A program made the position numbers and the translations under genes. Positions 9,865 through 17,933 of a stretch of DNA of 41,576 nucleotides are shown piece after piece. The notes below the pieces were generated by a model that did not search any database, was not told the origin of the DNA, and was given only the letters and a program-made list of their open reading frames with translations. Position 1 is the first letter of the stretch. Each line of letters starts with the position of its first letter. Source of the DNA: an uncultured Bacteroidales bacterium (GTDB taxonomy: Bacteria > Bacteroidota > Bacteroidia > Bacteroidales > FEN-979); assembly GCA_903837605.1 (NCBI GenBank), contig CAILVF010000073.1, forward strand, positions 1 to 41,576. Reading direction: 5' to 3'.

Positions 9865-10007
9865 CAAATTGCTTTCGGTTAAAGTTATACGCAATAAATA
9901 AAAAAAAGTTGTGACCCCGTTTGTAGAATTAAAAAAATAATCGGGTATATAACGGCAACCTGATTAGGTGAGTAAATGTACTATAAATATTTTAATTTAT
10001 GTTCATA

Positions 10008-10505
10008 ATGAAGACCCTGAAGTCAATTCTCATAATTTTAACAGGATTGTTGATCCTGTCTTCCTGTAGCTCAGTTAAAAACTCAAGCTCAACCTTATTA
10101 ATCGGGAAATGGAAAAATGTCAAAGTTTCTCCGCTTCGTTCAAATGATGAAACCATTGGCGGGGTTGGATCCGAAGATAAAGGGACTATGCCGGTGGAAC
10201 TCTCTGCTGAAGGGAAAAAACAGGAGACAGAACAGACTGAAAAGCTCAGCAAAACTCAGTCTCTTTTCCCAACTGTTAAGAACTACATTGAGTTCCGTAA
10301 GGACAAAACCGCTACTTATTCCTTTAAAGATAAATCGTTGAACGGGAAATGGTCTCTGGACAAGTCGGGTAAGACCGTTACATTTACCGGTAATGAGGGC
10401 TCGGGCACCTATGTTTTTGAAATTAGAAAGATAGATTCCCAAACCCTTCAGGCCCTCGAACGCTTTCCCCAGGGTGAATTGAGAATTAATTACCAGAAAG
10501 AGTAG
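10008..10505 (+). CDS. Lipoprotein with lipocalin-like fold, function unknown
   Basis: Predicted lipoprotein of 165 residues: a short positively charged N terminus, a hydrophobic stretch and a lipobox ending LSSC about 20 residues in. The mature part opens with LIGKWKNV and later has NYIEFRKDKTATY and LNGKWSLD, the pattern of small lipocalin-like domains common in Bacteroidota (G-x-W near the start, a second strand pair with K-W). A second ATG lies 9 nt upstream (9999); I prefer 10008 because it gives the compact signal peptide MKTLKS. A charged linker (residues 45-75) separates the two halves. It sits alone between the two giant T9SS genes, on the opposite strand. No function can be assigned from sequence. 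Confidence 0.8.
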   Translation: MKTLKSILIILTGLLILSSCSSVKNSSSTLLIGKWKNVKVSPLRSNDETIGGVGSEDKGTMPVELSAEGKKQETEQTEKLSKTQSLFPTVKNYIEFRKDKTATYSFKDKSLNGKWSLDKSGKTVTFTGNEGSGTYVFEIRKIDSQTLQALERFPQGELRINYQKE

Positions 10506-10561
10506 TTTCCCTGTTTCTCAGATGAGATTTTTTTCCTTCTATTGAGATCTGTTATATCCTA

Positions 10562-13500
10562 TTATCGAATAACAGACACCCTGGCTGTATAACCCAGTTT
10601 CCCTGAGAATACTTTAAGAAAATAAAGTGAGGTTGCAAGCGGGGGCAGATTTATCTTTGTTTCCGTCACACCATTAATCGGTGTATCGAGGATTATATTC
10701 CCAAGCATGTCGGACATGATGATATGGTCCACAGGTGCATTTGCAATGATTCTGATCCAATCATGCGCAGGATTAGGGAAAACCTTTACATTGCCATTAC
10801 CATCAGTTTCCCTTACCGAAGTAACCACATCTATCAGGACAGTATCTGAAGGAAGTGCATCGGAGCATACAGGGTTTACAACCTGGATATAATACTTATG
10901 CCAGCCTTCACCGGGATTGCTGTCGGTATAAAGGGTATCAGGAACCGGCTGGGTGTTTACTTTAAAGAAATCATTCCCGGGCCCGTCGTTGCGATATACA
11001 TTATAATAGGGCTGGTCCTGAATGAAACCAAGCTTTTTACCTCCCATACTGCAATCATCAATAGCCCAGTAGTACCATAACCCCTGCCCGTTTGTATCAA
11101 CGGCATTCCAGGCAATATCGACCACATCGCCCAGGAAAGACGACATATCAACAACATAAGGTTGTTGCCAGTGGTTATACCCTCCGGGGCCGGGGAAAGG
11201 AGGCATGGCCGACATATCAAGGAGTTTCACCCATGACTGTCCCTGGTCAGTTGAAACCTTAACATAATAATGATCCCCATGAGCCGAGCCCTGGTAGGCC
11301 ATGCTCCAGAATTGCAGGTTCCCGTTCACAAAGACATTCCTGGCAATGATCCATTCATTCTGGAGGTTATAATCCCAGGATAAACCGGCAGAAAAATTTC
11401 CAGAATGGACGCCTACGGGAGACGAAATACCGGTATGAGCCCAGGTGGCCGAAACATTATGGATGATCCTGTCCCAGTATGGAGGCGGGAAATCCTGTTC
11501 CTCAAACCCCTCCTGGAGCAGCATCCCTCCCCCGTTGCAGCGGGGCGGGCTCCAGCTTAGATGGGTATCCATGCCAAAGGCTTCACCGCCGAGGTTCCGG
11601 GCAGGGAGGCAAACCGGGTAAACAGCAATATTATCCAGGTACCAGTTCAGGATATTCGAAGAATTACTGCCTGAGGCCCGGAAACGGAATTTGAATCCCT
11701 TTTGTTTTACGGCACTGATATCAATATGTGAATGCAGCCAGGTAGTGCTCCCTGAGTTTACATATTCTGCTTTCTGATGCCATGCCCCGTTATAGCTGAC
11801 ATCCAGTATGAGTTTTTCTGTTCCTGATGCATTGGCATCTTCAAGTTTAAGATCAAAGTCAAGCCATATTGAGGCACATGAATATATTGTTGCATCCAGG
11901 GCAGGGCTTTCCAGTATGAAGTTATAAGCTGTTTGGGCGGGCATTCCCGGGAAAGCTGAACATGGAGGCGGGTTACCCGCAAGCTGGGAGATTTTCCAGT
12001 TTCCCTGTCCGCCTGGAAAAGTCCATGTGTGATACGAAAAACTCCCCTGGTCCCAGGGTTCTGAGAAAGGCAGTGGCAGCCCGTAGCGGATCTGAACGCT
12101 GACCGGCCCGGCATTGCCCGAATAACCTTCCTGCCCGGGATGGCCATAAGGAGTAAGATCATACACCGCCGAAACGGTGTATGAATAGCTGCCCGGGTCA
12201 AGGCCCGGATCGTTGTACGCAAGTACATCCGCCCCCGTGATATTAACCAGCAGTAAATTGTTCTTATATATATTGTATCCTGTCAGCCCGGGGGGACTGA
12301 TCAAGCTCCCGTTGATATAATACCCAGGTTTTTTCCATTGAAGGGATGCCGTGCTTTCCAGCGCTGTTCCCGCGAGTTCCCTCGGCGGCCATAAGAAATG
12401 CGAGGTGAATTGCCTGCACTCCCTTCCCGAATAACCGCTGGTATAAATTGCCGCAACACAGGCGGTATAGGTGGAATCATATTTTACTGCAGTTCCGGGA
12501 ATGGTATAATTATTCTCACTTACCGTTGCAAGCAGGGCATTATTCAGGTAAAACGTATAACCATAGATACACGGGGCCAGGAGGTGAGCCGATTCCGATG
12601 CATAAACAAGGATATTATCAATATACCAGCTGTTAACCTGGTAGGAATCTGCTCCTGAAGATCTGAAACGGATACGGAAAGTTTTATTGGTATATGCAGA
12701 AATATCCAGTTCGTCGCTGGTCCAAACAATATCGCCCCCGGCATTGCTCCATGTTTTAAGTGTTTGCCAGGCAGATCCGTCGGAGATCTGTACATCCATA
12801 GTTTCAAAGGCTGATGAAGAAAAGCTGAGGAGTGAAATGTCGTATTTCAGGGTAAGAATGGGACTGTTTTGCCCTGTAACGGGCGGACTTGTTATTGACT
12901 GGTCATAGTTGAACACCCTGGGGGACCAGTTGAAAGAAGCAGAAGGGAGGGGGTTTCCGTAAGAAGTAGAAATCCGCCAGTTAACTCCTCCCCCGACAGT
13001 CCAGCCCGCCGAGGCAAAACTTCCGCCCGACCAGTTTTCCTGCATGAGCGTCTGGTTGTAAAACGGGACATCCCATTTGGAATATAGGCTCTGGCTGTCT
13101 ATCTCCAGGTTTGTAGGCGGGGATTTTCTTTGGAGCAGGACTACATTGACTGTTGTTTCCCCGGCAACATTCAGGGAAGATTGATAGTCCTGGTATCCGA
13201 ATTTCTTCGCGGTGATGGTGTAGGATCCTTTCCATACGAGGGGGAAGATCACCCTTCCCGTGCTGTCGAACGAGCCGGTGTAAAGGGTATCGGGGTATAC
13301 CTGGTTTCTGAGCTGGACAACCGTTCCCTTTGGGTCGGAGCCAGAACAGCTGAGGGCAAGGTTCACGGTAACAGGGGCTGTCCAGCATTTCCCTATCACA
13401 TTGGAGATTGCCGGAGTGGACAAACGGTGGCCGGGGTAACATACAACCACCGCCCAGCGGTATGGTCCGCAGGGCAGGCTGTTCCAGGAGGAATCAAGGA

Positions 13501-14530
13501 CCTGCCTTGTATAGACCGAGTCAATGAAGTTCCAGGCCTGGGGATTTGATTCTTCACCCTGGTGAAGCCGCCATAACTGGTAGCTTACTGTGCGGGGAGT
13601 TCCCTGGCCGGAGGGGGGGCCTCCCGGGCCGGTAAGCAGTGCCCTGATCATAAAATTGCCGCCGGCCGGAAGCCAGTTGCCGTTCCCGCTCACATACTTT
13701 GAGTAACTCCTGAACCCGGGCACGGTCAGGTCAACAGCCAGTCCTGCAGCATCAGGGGCATTCCCTCCCTGTATCATCACGATGAAAAAGTCGCCTGCAG
13801 CCAGGGTGTAAGACGCAGGCAAAGTAAAATCAACCCAGCCGAACCCTGAAGGAGTAACATCCACAGGTCCTGCAAGCACATTGCCCGGACTGCCTCCCGG
13901 CCCGGAAGCATCCATGATCTGAATCTGGAAAGGTTTGAGAGGATTACTTCCCGCGGGATAATCCGATTCCCTGCCAATGTTGACCGATCCGCCCGTGATG
14001 TTTACCGGCCAGGCCAGAGGAGAAAATTTAAGCGCATTCATGTTTCCCGACCTGGCCCAGACTGTAAAATTGTCCTCAACGCCATCATCATAAAGCAATT
14101 CATAATTTCCTACCGGCCTTTCCCAGGTCAGTTTGACCATATTTTCGAGGGATAACAGGCTGGCTAAAATTGAAGGAGAGGGGTTGGCTGTTTCCTGGAG
14201 TTGTACATTGATATCGGTCATTGACCCGTCATGGAAGGTAACAGGCGGTGTCGTAACCGGATCAAACCCGGTTTTGGTAAAATTTACAGGATAAGTCCCA
14301 ACGGGATCAACGGTAAGGTAATATCGTCCTGTACCAATGGAATACGTTAATTTTCCGTTGACACTTATCTTTGCCCCGGTCAGAGGTTCGGTTGTACGGG
14401 CATCGGTGACAGAGCCCTTCAGGATCGCACTGGCCGGGTAAGCAGGGCCTGAAATAAGGTCTTTGCTTGTCAGGAGGGACTCAGCGAACAAGAAAAGATA
14501 AAATGCATATCGTATTTTCAACCAGGCCAT
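10562..14530 (-). CDS. Second giant T9SS-sorted protein, paralog of the 4068-9578 product
   Basis: 1,322 residues. Order seen: a short hydrophobic N terminus (about 7-21; a weaker signal peptide than its paralog); one carboxypeptidase-regulatory-like domain (36-112); a GNYELLYDDG module (141-300); fibronectin III-like stretches; jellyroll anchor-J/MAM-type domains around 500-650, 830-980 and 1005-1160 (each with WYxDNI or WAIDD); and a T9SS sorting domain (about 1245-1322) with VFPNPAHDWI and SLYFLKV. The first 480 residues align collinearly with residues 284-770 of the other giant (shared GNYEL.YDDG, SYSKxVSGxGxWLPAxGNFMIRA, SPPTN-like turns). Role presumably surface adhesion or binding, inferred only. 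The ATG at 14530 lies 11 nt below a TACCTTTG box. Confidence 0.92.
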   Translation of the reverse strand: MAWLKIRYAFYLFLFAESLLTSKDLISGPAYPASAILKGSVTDARTTEPLTGAKISVNGKLTYSIGTGRYYLTVDPVGTYPVNFTKTGFDPVTTPPVTFHDGSMTDINVQLQETANPSPSILASLLSLENMVKLTWERPVGNYELLYDDGVEDNFTVWARSGNMNALKFSPLAWPVNITGGSVNIGRESDYPAGSNPLKPFQIQIMDASGPGGSPGNVLAGPVDVTPSGFGWVDFTLPASYTLAAGDFFIVMIQGGNAPDAAGLAVDLTVPGFRSYSKYVSGNGNWLPAGGNFMIRALLTGPGGPPSGQGTPRTVSYQLWRLHQGEESNPQAWNFIDSVYTRQVLDSSWNSLPCGPYRWAVVVCYPGHRLSTPAISNVIGKCWTAPVTVNLALSCSGSDPKGTVVQLRNQVYPDTLYTGSFDSTGRVIFPLVWKGSYTITAKKFGYQDYQSSLNVAGETTVNVVLLQRKSPPTNLEIDSQSLYSKWDVPFYNQTLMQENWSGGSFASAGWTVGGGVNWRISTSYGNPLPSASFNWSPRVFNYDQSITSPPVTGQNSPILTLKYDISLLSFSSSAFETMDVQISDGSAWQTLKTWSNAGGDIVWTSDELDISAYTNKTFRIRFRSSGADSYQVNSWYIDNILVYASESAHLLAPCIYGYTFYLNNALLATVSENNYTIPGTAVKYDSTYTACVAAIYTSGYSGRECRQFTSHFLWPPRELAGTALESTASLQWKKPGYYINGSLISPPGLTGYNIYKNNLLLVNITGADVLAYNDPGLDPGSYSYTVSAVYDLTPYGHPGQEGYSGNAGPVSVQIRYGLPLPFSEPWDQGSFSYHTWTFPGGQGNWKISQLAGNPPPCSAFPGMPAQTAYNFILESPALDATIYSCASIWLDFDLKLEDANASGTEKLILDVSYNGAWHQKAEYVNSGSTTWLHSHIDISAVKQKGFKFRFRASGSNSSNILNWYLDNIAVYPVCLPARNLGGEAFGMDTHLSWSPPRCNGGGMLLQEGFEEQDFPPPYWDRIIHNVSATWAHTGISSPVGVHSGNFSAGLSWDYNLQNEWIIARNVFVNGNLQFWSMAYQGSAHGDHYYVKVSTDQGQSWVKLLDMSAMPPFPGPGGYNHWQQPYVVDMSSFLGDVVDIAWNAVDTNGQGLWYYWAIDDCSMGGKKLGFIQDQPYYNVYRNDGPGNDFFKVNTQPVPDTLYTDSNPGEGWHKYYIQVVNPVCSDALPSDTVLIDVVTSVRETDGNGNVKVFPNPAHDWIRIIANAPVDHIIMSDMLGNIILDTPINGVTETKINLPPLATSLYFLKVFSGKLGYTARVSVIR

Positions 14531-14541
14531 AACACGTTATG

Positions 14542-14549
14542 CAAAGGTA
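14542..14549 (-). promoter_or_regulatory. -7 box for the second giant T9SS gene
   Basis: Minus-strand TACCTTTG, a full TAnnTTTG match, 11 nt from the ATG at 14530. The short leader contrasts with the long one inferred for the paralog. Confidence 0.6.
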
Positions 14550-14609
14550 TGAAAATAGTCGATTTTCAGGATAACACCAATAAATGATTAAAAAAAATCA
14601 GTAAAAAAC

Positions 14610-14639
14610 ATTGGTGTAAATGAAAAATCCCTATCTTTG
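14610..14639 (+). promoter_or_regulatory. rplU-rpmA promoter
   Basis: A -33 element ATTGG (14610-14614) and a -7 box TATCTTTG (14632-14639) are separated by about 18 bp, the spacing known for Bacteroidota housekeeping promoters. The rplU ATG follows 32 nt later. An 8-bp inverted repeat (ACACCAAT 14574-14581, ATTGGTGT 14610-14617) includes the -33 element. Confidence 0.75.
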
Positions 14640-14671
14640 CACTCCCAAAATTTGAATATCAAACACAGACT

Positions 14672-15031
14672 ATGTACGCAATCGTTGAAATAGCCGGCCA
14701 GCAGTTTCTTGTAGAAAAGAAGGATGAGATTTTCGTGCACCGGCTTGAAGGTGAAGCAGGTTCTAAAGTAGAATTCGATGAAGTTTTATTGCTGGACGAC
14801 AAAGGAAAAGTAAACGTAGGCAAGCCTTACGTTGAAGGAAGCAAGGTTACCGGCAAGATCATTGATCATGCAAGGGGTGACAAAGTGATTGTCTTTAAAA
14901 AGACCAGGCGCAAAGGTTTTCAGAAGGAAACCGGCCATCGCCAGGACTTCACTAAGATACTGATTGAAAACATCAGTGTGAAAGCTGCCGCCAAAGCAAA
15001 GAAAACCAAAGAAGGCGAAACCGAAGAATAA
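14672..15031 (+). CDS. rplU: 50S ribosomal protein L21
   Basis: Large-subunit protein that binds 23S rRNA and contacts L20. The 119-residue product starts MYAIVEIAGQQF and carries the characteristic VGKPYVEGSKV, KVIVFKKTRRKGFQ and GHRQDFT segments. It is about 15 residues longer than the E. coli protein, through a Lys/Glu-rich C-terminal tail. First gene of the rplU-rpmA operon, with a recognisable promoter upstream and 31 bp before rpmA. Confidence 0.98.
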   Translation: MYAIVEIAGQQFLVEKKDEIFVHRLEGEAGSKVEFDEVLLLDDKGKVNVGKPYVEGSKVTGKIIDHARGDKVIVFKKTRRKGFQKETGHRQDFTKILIENISVKAAAKAKKTKEGETEE

Positions 15032-15062
15032 TTTAAGTAACAGATTATCAGAATAATATTAT

Positions 15063-15332
15063 ATGGCACATAAAAAAGGTGCGGGAAGTTCAAGCAACGG
15101 GCGTGAATCCCACAGCAAGCGTTTAGGTATCAAGATTTTCGGAGGCCAGTTTGCCTCTTCAGGTTCAATTATTGTCCGCCAGCGTGGAACTGTTCACAGT
15201 CCCGGGCTGAACGTAGGCATTGGCAAGGACCATACTTTGTTTGCCCTTACCGACGGGCTGGTTGAATTTACCAGGAAACGCCAGGACCGTTCCTATGTTT
15301 CCATTATTCCTATGCAGGAAGAAACAAAGTAA
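15063..15332 (+). CDS. rpmA: 50S ribosomal protein L27
   Basis: 89 residues, full length. Begins [16 protein letters not shown], the flexible N terminus that reaches the peptidyl-transferase centre, followed by [17 protein letters not shown] and [12 protein letters not shown]. There is no N-terminal extension of the kind cleaved by a prepeptidase in Firmicutes. Second and last gene of the operon, followed 13 bp later by a strong terminator. Confidence 0.98.
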   Translation: MAHKKGAGSSSNGRESHSKRLGIKIFGGQFASSGSIIVRQRGTVHSPGLNVGIGKDHTLFALTDGLVEFTRKRQDRSYVSIIPMQEETK

Positions 15333-15344
15333 AGTATTGTATCA

Positions 15345-15387
15345 CAAAAAAAAAGCTGTTCCGCGAAACCGGAACAGCTTTTTTTTT
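15345..15387 (+). terminator. Rho-independent terminator of rplU-rpmA
   Basis: Perfect stem AGCTGTTCCG (15354-15363) / CGGAACAGCT (15370-15379) with a 6-nt loop, preceded by nine A and followed by nine T. The A run makes it potentially active in both directions. Confidence 0.95.
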
Positions 15388-15501
15388 CGGGAGCGGGGAA
15401 CGGGGAACCGGGAGCGGGAAATAGCCTGGAGGATTCCGGATCCCGGTTTCTTATCCCCAATTACCGATTTCCCGCTTCCCGCTCCCCGCTCCCCGTTTCC
15501 C
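15388..15501. repeat. Inverted pair of degenerate heptamer arrays
   Basis: Left arm 15388-15422 is built of CGGGGAA/CGGGAGC-type heptamers; right arm 15467-15501 is the inverted equivalent. Aligned arm to arm, 28 of 35 positions pair, the innermost stretch without mismatch, with a 44-bp spacer. The element begins at the end of the rpmA terminator T tract and stops 8 bp before the serS -7 box. Confidence 0.9.
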
Positions 15502-15509
15502 TATTTTCT

Positions 15510-15517
15510 TACCTTTG
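15510..15517 (+). promoter_or_regulatory. -7 box for serS
   Basis: TACCTTTG, 18 nt before the serS ATG. The position expected for the -33 element falls inside the heptamer array and has no TTTG. Confidence 0.6.
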
Positions 15518-15535
15518 TAACCTAAATACAGCCCC

Positions 15536-16807
15536 ATGCTACAACTATCATTTATCAGGGAAAAGACCGCCGAAGTCATCGACCGGCTGAAACTGAAGAA
15601 CTTTGACGGAACCCAGGTCATAGGTGAAATTATCAGGTTTGACGATATCAGGAGGGAATCCCAGAAAGCCCTGGACGAATTGCAGGCCCAAAGCAATGCG
15701 ATTGCAAAAGAGATCGGGATCCTTTTCAAGCAGGGCAAGGCCAGTGAAACCAATGCCCTGAAAGAAAAGACTGCAGAACTGAAAACGAAAGCGAAGGAAT
15801 TTGAAATTAAGCTCGAAGCAGCGCGAAAAGAGCTTGATGACCTGCTTGTGCGCGTACCCAATCTGCCCCATCCTGGTGTCCCATCCGGCAGATCAGCAGA
15901 AGACAATGAAATTGTGCAGTCGGAAGACGCAATGATCCCGGCCGATGGGGAATACCTCCCCCACTGGGAACTGATCACAAAATATGATATCATCGATTTT
16001 GTAACAGGGACCAAGATCACCGGTTCAGGCTTTCCTGTTTATAAAGGAAAAGGCGCCAGGTTGCAGCGTGCACTTGTGAACTTCTTCCTTGACCAGGCTA
16101 TAGCCGCCGGATATTTCGAGGTCCAGCCTCCCTATATGGTCAATGCGGCCTCGGCCTTTGCCACCGGGCAGCTTCCCGACAAGGACGGCCAGATGTACCA
16201 TGACCTGACTGATGACCTCTACCTTATTCCCACCGCCGAAGTCCCCGTAACAAATATTTACCGCGACAGCATCCTGAAGGTACAGGACCTGCCATGTAAA
16301 AATGTTGCATACTCTGCCTGCTTCCGCCGTGAAGCCGGCTCATGGGGAAAGGATGTGAGAGGCCTGAACCGCCTGCACCAGTTCGACAAAGTAGAGATTG
16401 TCCAGGTAACCGTTCCTGAAAAATCATATCATGCACTGGAAGAAATGCGGGAATATGTTGCCGGACTGCTCAGGAAACTTGAACTTCCTTTCCGTATAGT
16501 GAAACTTTGCGGGGGAGACATGAGTTTTACCTCTGCCTTGACCTATGATTTCGAGGTTTGGTCGGTGGGACAGAAACGATGGCTGGAAGTAAGCTCCGTC
16601 TCCAATTTTGAGGCCTTCCAGTCAAACCGCCTGAAACTGAGGTATAAGGATGAAAACGGCAAAATCCATCTTGCACATACCCTCAACGGGAGCGCCCTCG
16701 CCCTGCCCAGGATAGTTGCGGCATTGCTGGAAATCAACCAGACTCCCGAAGGGATCAGGGTCCCTGAAGTGCTTAAGTCCTATTGCAGATTTGAAATGAT
16801 TAATTAA
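15536..16807 (+). CDS. serS: Seryl-tRNA synthetase
   Basis: Class II synthetase charging tRNA-Ser (and tRNA-Sec where present). 423 residues, the usual length. Residues 1-110 form the long helical arm that grips the tRNA variable loop; the catalytic domain shows motif 2 (FRREAGSWGKDVRGLNRLHQF), and motif 3 near the C terminus (LNGSALALPRIVAALLE), with SSVSNFEAFQSNR just before it. The ATG at 15536 is 18 nt below a TACCTTTG box. Monocistronic as far as visible; the weak CCCGG/CCGGG repeat after the stop lacks a T tract. Confidence 0.98.
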   Translation: MLQLSFIREKTAEVIDRLKLKNFDGTQVIGEIIRFDDIRRESQKALDELQAQSNAIAKEIGILFKQGKASETNALKEKTAELKTKAKEFEIKLEAARKELDDLLVRVPNLPHPGVPSGRSAEDNEIVQSEDAMIPADGEYLPHWELITKYDIIDFVTGTKITGSGFPVYKGKGARLQRALVNFFLDQAIAAGYFEVQPPYMVNAASAFATGQLPDKDGQMYHDLTDDLYLIPTAEVPVTNIYRDSILKVQDLPCKNVAYSACFRREAGSWGKDVRGLNRLHQFDKVEIVQVTVPEKSYHALEEMREYVAGLLRKLELPFRIVKLCGGDMSFTSALTYDFEVWSVGQKRWLEVSSVSNFEAFQSNRLKLRYKDENGKIHLAHTLNGSALALPRIVAALLEINQTPEGIRVPEVLKSYCRFEMIN

Positions 16808-16872
16808 CAGCCCGGTAAACCCGGGATAGAAATTGTCGTATATTTATAGCAGATTTTAATCCTGCCTGAAGG

Positions 16873-17493
16873 ATGAGAAGGTTTACCCTGCTGATTCTTT
16901 TCCTGCTGATTTCGGGAATGACTTTTGCCGGTCTGGAACTGGGTATTAAAGCCGGTTATAACGCCAACAAGCTATCGGCCAACATCGATTCGGTAAGTTC
17001 CCAGTTCAAATCGGGCATGCAGCTTGGAATTTTCATCCGGGCCGGCAAACGGTTCTTCATTCAGCCTGAACTGATTTACACCCTGCAGGGTGCACAATAT
17101 ATCCTCAACGATCCCACCAATACCCATTCCTGGAACCAGAAAGTCATAATAGGCTCCATCGACGTCCCCGTACTCCTGGGGTTTAAAATTATCAATGGAA
17201 AAAAGATCAATTTCAGGGTCAACCTTGGCCCTGTGGCATCGTTTGTCACCAATAAAACCATAAAAGACATGAATGCCGATTGGCTTGGCCCGATAACAAA
17301 AAGCAGCATCAATTCAGTAAACTGGTATATCCAGGCCGGGCTTGGAGTTGATCTTTGGCTGTTCACCATTGACATTCGCTACCAGGGAGGCCTCAACGAG
17401 GTTATTTCAAGCGTTCAGAGTAATTCTCAAACCTGGGACTTCAGTAGTAAAAACAATGTTTTTCAGTTCAGCCTGGGCTTCAAAATCCTGTAA
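16873..17493 (+). CDS. Outer-membrane beta-barrel (PorT-like) protein
   Basis: 206 residues with a signal peptide (about 1-19, ending GMTFA) followed by LELGIKAGYNANKLS, the standard opening of the small beta-barrel family that Bacteroidota carry in many copies. Alternating hydrophobic strands run to the end and the last residues (FQFSLGFKIL) form a terminal strand with an aromatic residue, typical of barrels inserted by the BAM complex. Function unknown; family members are often called porin family or PorT. The following lipoprotein gene starts only 15 bp downstream, so co-transcription is likely. Confidence 0.85.
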   Translation: MRRFTLLILFLLISGMTFAGLELGIKAGYNANKLSANIDSVSSQFKSGMQLGIFIRAGKRFFIQPELIYTLQGAQYILNDPTNTHSWNQKVIIGSIDVPVLLGFKIINGKKINFRVNLGPVASFVTNKTIKDMNADWLGPITKSSINSVNWYIQAGLGVDLWLFTIDIRYQGGLNEVISSVQSNSQTWDFSSKNNVFQFSLGFKIL

Positions 17494-17508
17494 TTTAAAT
17501 TCAAGTCT

Positions 17509-17931
17509 ATGAATGACAAAATCAACATAAGAAAGCTGCCGGCCATACATGGCATAGTGTTCGGGATGCTGGCGATTTGTTTATTTCTGTTTTCATGTAC
17601 CAAACACAATACCGATCCGGTGCCGATCCCGGTATGGGAGGACAACAGCTCCGATTCGGCCGTACTCAGGGTTCATGTACAGACGACCCAGGGACTTGTC
17701 CAGTATAACCAGTACGTTAACCTTGCATTGAGCCGCGACAGCCTGAACAACAACCTGCTGGTGCGCAGGACGGTCACGGGTACCGCGGGGACCGCGATTT
17801 TCCGTAAATTATACCCCAGGATTATCTATTACAATTGCTTTGCCATTACAAATGGCCAGACCTTTTACGGATCAGGCGTGGCCAGGCTCCTTCCCGGAAT
17901 GACCAAAGACACCCTGCTAACTGTTCATTAA
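17509..17931 (+). CDS. Small lipoprotein of unknown function
   Basis: 140 residues. A hydrophobic segment (15-29) ends in the lipobox LFSC, giving a lipidated Cys30. The mature region is beta-rich (SAVLRVHVQTTQG, then NQYVNLALS and GTAIFRKLYP), resembling carboxypeptidase-regulatory or prealbumin-like small domains, but I do not recognise a specific family. It lies between a beta-barrel gene (15 bp upstream) and mtnA, whose GTG start is 2 bp past this stop codon, so the three genes look like one transcript. Confidence 0.75.
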   Translation: MNDKINIRKLPAIHGIVFGMLAICLFLFSCTKHNTDPVPIPVWEDNSSDSAVLRVHVQTTQGLVQYNQYVNLALSRDSLNNNLLVRRTVTGTAGTAIFRKLYPRIIYYNCFAITNGQTFYGSGVARLLPGMTKDTLLTVH

Positions 17932-17933
17932 AC

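Larger units (their letters stand above)
9579..9998. other. 420-bp AT-rich divergent intergenic region
   Basis: No coding frame of note. It holds the leader of the giant T9SS gene with a perfect hairpin (9676-9700), a minus-strand -7 box (9767-9774), long T runs (about 9799-9829), a short CCCCCGGGC patch, and a possible plus-strand -7 box TATTTTTG (9857-9864) for the lipoprotein gene. AT content is visibly higher than in the flanking genes. Confidence 0.7.

Noticed and set aside
10507..10540. Terminator after the small lipoprotein (CTCAGATGAG followed by T7)
   Set aside because: The stem would have a 2-nt loop and only four pairs; too weak to call, although the T run is suggestive.
10549..10575. 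CTGTTAT/ATAACAG inverted repeat
   Set aside because: Seven pairs, mostly A/T, overlapping the stop codon of the second giant gene and without a T tract; may be chance.
16811..16826. CCCGG/CCGGG stem after serS as a terminator
   Set aside because: Five pairs and no T tract.
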